Source: Halarcobacter anaerophilus (GTDB lineage Bacteria > Campylobacterota > Campylobacteria > Campylobacterales > Arcobacteraceae). Taken from it: a DNA stretch of 64,000 nt. The DNA is taken from assembly GCF_006459125.1 (NCBI RefSeq), contig NZ_CP041070.1, positions 1,302,001 through 1,366,000 on the forward strand, in the 5' to 3' direction. Below are positions 59,257-64,000 of the stretch, in pieces (within the stretch, counting starts at the first letter, position 1; the number at the start of each line of letters is the position of its first letter). The translations under genes and the position numbers were made by a program. The notes below the pieces were generated by a model. That model was not told where the DNA came from. It saw only the letters and a program-made list of their open reading frames with translations, and did no database searches.

Positions 59257-61218
59257 ATGTCAATTCAGAATTTAAAAATGAGAACCAAGATATTTTTAAT
59301 TGTTTTGTTAGGTATTATCGGTTTGGTTGTTGTGGTAATACCTACTATCTTGGAATTAAATTCTACCGTGGATAGATTAGATAAAGCAGATGAACTGAGT
59401 CGTTTAGATAGAAGATTTGCCGATATGAGAAGACAAGAAAAAAACTTTATGTTAAGAAAAGATGCTCAAAGTTTGCAAAAACATAAAGAGCTTTATGAAG
59501 AGAGCATAAAAATAATTAACCAGCTGTCAAACAGGTTCAAAAATCCTAAAAATATTGAAATGATTTCAGAAATAAAATCTCATATAGAGTATTATAGAAA
59601 AGAGTTTGCTTTATATGTTTCAAATCATAAAGATTCAATAGTATCTAAATATGATTTGACAAATGAAGAGACAAACATGGTTACAAATGCAAGAAAAGTA
59701 AGTAGTTTGGTAACTGATTTTAGAAGAGCCCAAAGCAAAGAGGCAAATGAAGATATAGATTCTTTAAAAACATTTATAATCAGCATAGGTTTACTGGCTT
59801 TGATACTGTTAAGTTTTTTTGCCGGTTTAATTGTTTCTTCAATAATCAAATCATTGGAAGAGGTTAAAGCAGGGCTTCTAAGCTTTTTTTCTTTTCTAAA
59901 TAAAGAGAGTTCTTCCGTAAAAGCTATAAATTTAAACTCACAAGATGAATTTGGACAAATGGCTAAGGTAATAAATGAAAATATCGTAAAAACAAAAAAA
60001 GTAATAGATGAAGATAATGAAGTAATTGCAGATGCAAAAGTAGTAATGCAAAGAGTGAAAAACGGATGGTATTCACAATTTATAGAAAAGCACACATCAA
60101 ATGAGTCTTTAGATGAGTTTAAAAACGGTGTAAATGAGATGATAAAATCAACAAGAGAAAGATTTCAAGAATTAGAAGATGTTCTTGCATTGTATGCAAA
60201 ACTTGATTATAGAAAAACTTTAAAAATGAGAGAGAATGATGAAAAAGGCGGAGTTCTTGAAAAATTTGTTATAGGAATAAATACTTTACAAACATCAATT
60301 ACCCAAATGCTTGTGGAAAATAAACAAAACGGATTAACCTTAGATAAAAGTTCGGATATCTTACTTGAAAATGTTGAAATTTTAAATACAAACTCAAATG
60401 AAGCAGCAGCAGCCCTAGAAGAGACAGCAGCAGCCTTAGAAGAGATAACCTCGAATATTGTAAGTAATACGGATAATGTAGTTAAAATGGGAAATTATGC
60501 AAATGAATTAACCCAGTCCGCAAAAGAAGGAGAGAAATTAGCTCAAGAAACAACAGTTTCAATGGATGAGATAAATGAACAAGTAAACTCAATTAATGAA
60601 GCAATAACAGTAATAGATCAAATAGCTTTCCAAACAAATATACTTTCACTAAATGCAGCAGTAGAAGCAGCAACGGCAGGAGAAGCAGGGAAAGGTTTTG
60701 CAGTAGTAGCCCAAGAAGTAAGAAATCTAGCAGCAAGAAGTGCAGAAGCTGCAAAAGAGATAAAAGATTTGGTAGAAACAGCAACAACAAAAGCAAATAG
60801 CGGAAAAAGTATAGCAGATAAGATGATAAAAGGGTATAACGGCTTAAATGATAATATATCAAAAACAATAGAGATAATATCAGATGTAGAGATGGCAAGT
60901 AAAGAGCAGCAAACAGGAATAGAACAGATAAATGATGCCGTTACCCAGCTTGACCAGCAAACTCAGCAAAATGCAGCAATAGCTTCCCAAACTCATGAAG
61001 TTGCAATACAAACAGATGAAATCTCAAAAATGGTAGTTTCAAGTGCAAATGAAAAAGAGTTTGAAGGGAAAAATAGCGTAAAAGCCAGCGAAATTAGAGG
61101 TGAGAAAAACAGAAATAATGATAAAAAAACTCCTTCTTCTCCTTCTTCAAAAAAAGTGACAAAAATCGCAGAAAAAAAACTTACAAGTTCTGATAAGGAA
61201 GTCTGGGAAAGTTTTTAG
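59257..61218 (+). CDS. Transmembrane methyl-accepting chemotaxis protein
   Basis: The 653-residue receptor has TM1 (about 12-32), a helical periplasmic sensor (about 33-168, with [22 protein letters not shown]), TM2 (about 171-195), a HAMP region, and a signalling hairpin [36 protein letters not shown]. The C-terminal 40 residues are a flexible Lys/Ser-rich tail ending VWESF, which fits the CheR/CheB-tethering pentapeptide (compare NWETF). A strong AAGGAGGGAG precedes the ATG. The periplasmic sensor is nearly duplicated in the phosphatase encoded next. The ligand is unknown. Confidence 0.93.
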   Translation: MSIQNLKMRTKIFLIVLLGIIGLVVVVIPTILELNSTVDRLDKADELSRLDRRFADMRRQEKNFMLRKDAQSLQKHKELYEESIKIINQLSNRFKNPKNIEMISEIKSHIEYYRKEFALYVSNHKDSIVSKYDLTNEETNMVTNARKVSSLVTDFRRAQSKEANEDIDSLKTFIISIGLLALILLSFFAGLIVSSIIKSLEEVKAGLLSFFSFLNKESSSVKAINLNSQDEFGQMAKVINENIVKTKKVIDEDNEVIADAKVVMQRVKNGWYSQFIEKHTSNESLDEFKNGVNEMIKSTRERFQELEDVLALYAKLDYRKTLKMRENDEKGGVLEKFVIGINTLQTSITQMLVENKQNGLTLDKSSDILLENVEILNTNSNEAAAALEETAAALEEITSNIVSNTDNVVKMGNYANELTQSAKEGEKLAQETTVSMDEINEQVNSINEAITVIDQIAFQTNILSLNAAVEAATAGEAGKGFAVVAQEVRNLAARSAEAAKEIKDLVETATTKANSGKSIADKMIKGYNGLNDNISKTIEIISDVEMASKEQQTGIEQINDAVTQLDQQTQQNAAIASQTHEVAIQTDEISKMVVSSANEKEFEGKNSVKASEIRGEKNRNNDKKTPSSPSSKKVTKIAEKKLTSSDKEVWESF

Positions 61219-61227
61219 TCTAAAATT

Positions 61228-61256
61228 AAAACCATAAGCAAAATGCTTATGGTTAA
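61228..61256 (+). terminator. Hairpin after the chemoreceptor gene
   Basis: AACCATAAGCA, loop AAA and TGCTTATGGTT form an 11-bp stem 11 nt after the stop. No T-run follows, so it may be leaky and allow read-through into the phosphatase gene. Confidence 0.5.
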
Positions 61257-61370
61257 ATACAAAACTGCTTTATAAAAAAAATATTCAATTTAAAATATTA
61301 ATCTTCACATAAGTTGTCTTTATATATTATTTTATTATATTCTAAAATATGGATAAAAGGGAGGTGACCC

Positions 61371-62984
61371 TTGAAAGTTTTAAATAATTTGAAAGTAAAA
61401 ACAAAAATTCTTCTAATCGTTTTATTAGGAGTTTTTTCGGTTTTTTTAGTCTCTATTCCTACAATCTTTGAATTAAATTCCTCTGTTGACAGAATTACCA
61501 AAGCAGAAGATTTAAGCCGTTTAGACAGAAGATTCCATAATATGAGAATACAAGAAAAGAATTTTATGTTAAGGCATGATGAAGTTAGTCTGAATAATCA
61601 TGAAATCTATTATGATGAAAGTATGAAAGTTATTGATGAACTTTCAAAAAAATTTAAAAATCCCCAAAATCTTGAAGCCCTTGCTAATATCAAAGAATCC
61701 ATGCAAAAATATAGAGAGAAATTTTTAATATATATAAAAAAATATGAAGGTTCTATTGTATTAGAAAACAAGCTTTTAAATGAAGAATCGGATATGGTAA
61801 CAAATGCAAGAGAAATAGACAGTCTTGTAACAAATTTTAGAAGAGGGCAGAATAGTCAAGCTAACACTGAAATAGAATATCTTAAAATCTTTGTTATCGT
61901 TGTCTCATTTCTTGCTTTTATATTTCTTATTGCAATGGGAACTTTAATAGGCAATTCGATTATTTATGCTTTAGAACAATTAAAAAGCGGTTTACTGAAT
62001 TTTTTTGCATTTTTAAATAGAAAAAAAGATTTTGCAGAGCCTATTATTTTAAATTCAAAAGATGAATTCGGTCTTATGGCTAAAAGCATAAATAAAAATA
62101 TTAAATCTATAGAAAAACTGCATTTAGAGTTATTTGAACTAAATACGCAACTTGAAAAAAAGGTTAACCAAAGAACTAAAGAGTTAAAAGAAGCAAATGA
62201 ACAAATAACAAAATCAATAGATTTCGCAGCTATAATTCAACAGACTTTTAACTGTAAAGAAGAGAGAGTAAAAGATTTTTTTGATGATTATTTTATTTTA
62301 TTAAATCAAAGAGAAAAGGTAGGCGGAGATATAATTTTATTTGAAAAAATAAATGAAGATGAATGTTTGCTTATGGATATAGATTGCACAAGTCACGGAG
62401 TACCCGGTGCTTTTGTAACAATGATAGTAATAGCTTTACAAAGGCAGATATTAAAAGAGATAGAACTTGATAATACAGAAGCTCTTGATACCTCTTTAAT
62501 TCTTAAACGATTTAATTATGAAATAAAACATCTTTTAGAACAAACATCAAAAAATTCTAAATCAAATGTAGGTTTTGACGGACAGATAGTTTATTATAAC
62601 AGAGCGAAAAATATTCTAAAATTTTCCGGTGCAAGAAATGATATTGTTCTTTTTATTGACGGACAAATAAAGAGAATCAAAGGAGATAGGCACTCTGTAG
62701 GTTATAAAAACAGCGATGAAAATTATGAATTTACCCAACATACCATAAATATAGAAAAAGATACTATTCTTTATATATACAGTGACGGCTTTACGGATCA
62801 AATTGGAGGAAATAAATTAATTCCGTTTGGAAAAATGAGAACACTTAATATTTTGAAAAAGTGTTGGGGTAAAAAACTTCAAGAACAAAAAGAACATTTG
62901 TTAAGAGCTTTGAAAAACTATAGGAAATCTTATGAACAAAACGATGATATCTCTTTTGTTGGATTAAGAATTAAAAAGAATTAA
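61371..62984 (+). CDS. Membrane-bound PP2C/SpoIIE-type serine phosphatase with chemoreceptor-like sensor
   Basis: The N-terminal ~200 residues (TM1, helical periplasmic domain, TM2) are closely similar to those of the preceding chemoreceptor: [60 protein letters not shown] and a coiled coil follow (about 200-285), then a PP2C/SpoIIE domain (about 290-535) with EKVGGDIILFEKI, MDIDCTSHGVPGAFVTMI, YIYSDGFTDQIGG and NDDISFVGLRI, including the metal-binding aspartates. It resembles SiaA-type phosphatases that dephosphorylate an anti-anti-sigma-like partner. No SiaB, SiaC or anti-sigma gene adjoins it. The TTG start is set by GGGAGGTGA just upstream. Confidence 0.88.
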   Translation: MKVLNNLKVKTKILLIVLLGVFSVFLVSIPTIFELNSSVDRITKAEDLSRLDRRFHNMRIQEKNFMLRHDEVSLNNHEIYYDESMKVIDELSKKFKNPQNLEALANIKESMQKYREKFLIYIKKYEGSIVLENKLLNEESDMVTNAREIDSLVTNFRRGQNSQANTEIEYLKIFVIVVSFLAFIFLIAMGTLIGNSIIYALEQLKSGLLNFFAFLNRKKDFAEPIILNSKDEFGLMAKSINKNIKSIEKLHLELFELNTQLEKKVNQRTKELKEANEQITKSIDFAAIIQQTFNCKEERVKDFFDDYFILLNQREKVGGDIILFEKINEDECLLMDIDCTSHGVPGAFVTMIVIALQRQILKEIELDNTEALDTSLILKRFNYEIKHLLEQTSKNSKSNVGFDGQIVYYNRAKNILKFSGARNDIVLFIDGQIKRIKGDRHSVGYKNSDENYEFTQHTINIEKDTILYIYSDGFTDQIGGNKLIPFGKMRTLNILKKCWGKKLQEQKEHLLRALKNYRKSYEQNDDISFVGLRIKKN

Positions 62985-63053
62985 TTTAAAAATATCTATA
63001 AAGCTCAATTTTAGGACTATTTCTTTAATATAGTAAAAAAGATAGGTATATAA

Positions 63054-63893
63054 ATGGAATATTTTTTATCAAATAGAAATATAAAAGTTCCTAATATGAT
63101 TTATGGAACAGCTTGGAAAAAAGAAAAAACGGCATTATTTGTAGAACAAGCTTTATTAAGTGGATTTAAGGGAATTGATACTGCTTGTCAACCAAAACAT
63201 TATCAAGAAAACTTAGTAGGGCAGGGCTTGTTAAAAGCTTTTGAAAAAGGAGTAAAAAAAGAAGAGATATATCTTCAAACAAAATTTACTCCAATAGACG
63301 GGCAGGATAGAAATAATATGCCTTATTTGCTTAATGATTCTTTGGAAGTGCAAATTGAAAAATCTTTTGAAATCTCGAAAAAAAATCTAAAAACTGATTT
63401 TATAGACTCATATATTTTACACTCTCCTATTTTTCCCGGAAGCAAACTATTAAAAGCTTGGGAAGTAATGAGCAGTTTTTGTGAAAACACAGAAGTAGGG
63501 CAGTTGGGGATTAGCAATTGTTATGATTTGGATGTTTTGAAATATTTATATGAAAAAGTAGAAATAAAACCTTCTATTTTACAAAATAGATTTTTTGCAC
63601 AAACTTCTTATGATAAACAACTTAGACAATGGTGTACTGAAAGAGGAATTATATATGAAAGTTTTTGGTCTTTAACCGCAAATCCACATATTCTTGCAAG
63701 TACAGTCGTAAATAAACTCTCTTTAAAATATAAAAGAAGTGAAGCTTTGATTTTTTATAAGTATTTAAATCAAAGAAAAATAATCCCCCTAAACGGGACA
63801 ACATCTTTAGAACATATGAAAGATGATTTAAAAATTGCAGAATTTTCTTTAGAAGATAATGAATTAGAGAAAATCGATAAATTACTAGAATAG
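63054..63893 (+). CDS. Aldo/keto reductase
   Basis: The 279-residue TIM-barrel NADPH enzyme has GFKGIDTACQPKHYQENLVGQGL (catalytic Asp and Tyr), LQTKFTP (Lys), YILHSP (His), LGISNCYDL and, at the cofactor end, IPLNGTTSLEHMKDDLKIAEFSLEDNE. The order D-Y-K-H is intact. The substrate is unknown. The last codons and stop lie within the inverted repeat shared with the convergent gene. Confidence 0.88.
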   Translation: MEYFLSNRNIKVPNMIYGTAWKKEKTALFVEQALLSGFKGIDTACQPKHYQENLVGQGLLKAFEKGVKKEEIYLQTKFTPIDGQDRNNMPYLLNDSLEVQIEKSFEISKKNLKTDFIDSYILHSPIFPGSKLLKAWEVMSSFCENTEVGQLGISNCYDLDVLKYLYEKVEIKPSILQNRFFAQTSYDKQLRQWCTERGIIYESFWSLTANPHILASTVVNKLSLKYKRSEALIFYKYLNQRKIIPLNGTTSLEHMKDDLKIAEFSLEDNELEKIDKLLE

Positions 63894-63915
63894 ATTGTAA
63901 AAACAATCTATTCTA
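63886..63915. terminator. Inverted repeat spanning two convergent stop codons (AKR / DsbA-like)
   Basis: TAGAATAGATTG, loop TAAAAA and CAATCTATTCTA form a perfect 12-bp stem. It contains the TAG stop of the aldo/keto reductase (63891-63893) and, on the other strand, the TAG stop of the next gene (63908-63910). It presumably terminates both transcripts. Confidence 0.7.
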
Positions 63916-64000
63916 AATCAACTCCATATTTTTGAAGTATTTTTACCCATGAAACTTTATTCCCTTCTTTGTCGAAAACTGTAGGTGTTCCTGCAACTGA
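63908..64000 (-). CDS. Thioredoxin-fold (DsbA/DsbC-like) protein, C-terminal end
   Basis: Minus-strand frame of 30 residues plus stop running in from beyond the window. It contains VAGTPTVFDKEGNKVSW, the cis-proline loop (GTPTVF) and following strand of a thioredoxin-fold oxidoreductase, then ends LQKYGVDLE. The type cannot be decided from the tail; a thiol:disulfide interchange protein of the DsbC/DsbG or DsbA class is most likely. Confidence 0.65.
   Translation of the reverse strand, partial: SVAGTPTVFDKEGNKVSWVKILQKYGVDLE

Noticed and set aside
1-64000. CRISPR arrays, tRNA or rRNA genes, insertion sequences, prophage or integrase genes
   Set aside because: No regularly spaced repeats, no cloverleaf-like conserved blocks and no transposase, integrase or phage structural motifs were seen on either strand.

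Overview
The window looks like chromosome from a member of the Arcobacteraceae (phylum Campylobacterota), probably a marine or free-living species. The support is indirect: very AT-rich DNA with long intergenic T/A runs, ATG/TTG/GTG starts behind AAGGAG-like ribosome binding sites, and an aroB - mscS-type channel - mtaB - FtsH-like ATPase - bioV-like - mogA order that I recall from Campylobacterota such as Helicobacter. No rRNA, tRNA, CRISPR array, insertion sequence or prophage was seen. Almost all of the window is protein coding, with both strands used.

Layout. 1-368: 5' end of pheA (minus). 612-5177: an envelope operon (phosphoglycerol transferase-like, EptA, PAP2 phosphatase, DgkA) in which the last gene can recycle the diacylglycerol released by the first two. 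5182-7437: fur with a tiny membrane-protein ORF, a TSUP permease and a membrane-anchored DsbA-like protein. 7585-15445: the conserved housekeeping block aroB to mogA plus a SLC13 carrier. 15473-19904: AraC/GyrI regulator, a 49-codon secreted ORF, a Panacea-like protein, an aldolase, and a split receptor made of a PAS protein and a soluble chemoreceptor. 20114-22315: mutS2. 22353-26268: two unknowns and a DUF748/AsmA-like protein. 26330-30338: a LysR regulator, a divergent YeiH and a TSUP permease (probable sulfite/sulfate export), and dapE. 30339-33453: a pair of paralogous proteins of unknown family (one cytoplasmic-looking, one with a signal peptide) next to an orphan response regulator; this is the least explained part of the window. 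33634-44056: accessory genes, including acetyltransferases, a carboxymuconolactone decarboxylase-like protein, AraC, a diguanylate cyclase, MocR regulator 1 with a divergent flavin-reductase-like operon, a Crp/Fnr regulator, EamA and a ferritin-VIT1 iron exporter. 44082-48990: peroxiredoxin, then an ECF sigma / FecR / TonB receptor cell-surface signalling cassette behind a Fur box. 49021-53457: an MsrA-thioredoxin-MsrB fusion, MocR regulator 2 and a divergent AhpD-like/MOSC pair. 53592-58748: PEBP, a transglutaminase-acetyltransferase fusion, a DUF2608 phosphatase-like protein, nucleoside hydrolase, DoxX, PhnA, and ribB behind an FMN riboswitch. 59257-62984: a transmembrane chemoreceptor and a PP2C/SpoIIE phosphatase sharing the same input domain. 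63054-64000: an aldo/keto reductase and the tail of a thioredoxin-fold protein.

How the parts fit. Three themes recur. First, iron and oxidative stress: Fur, Fur boxes, siderophore receptor, ferritin-VIT1, peroxiredoxin, Msr fusion, AhpD-like. Second, local duplication: two MocR regulators with a near-identical operator, two copies of an uncharacterised ~210-residue family, a paralogous unknown pair, and a duplicated sensory domain. Third, convergent genes whose stop codons lie inside palindromic terminators. Protein identities rest on motif recognition in the translated sequence; no database search was possible.
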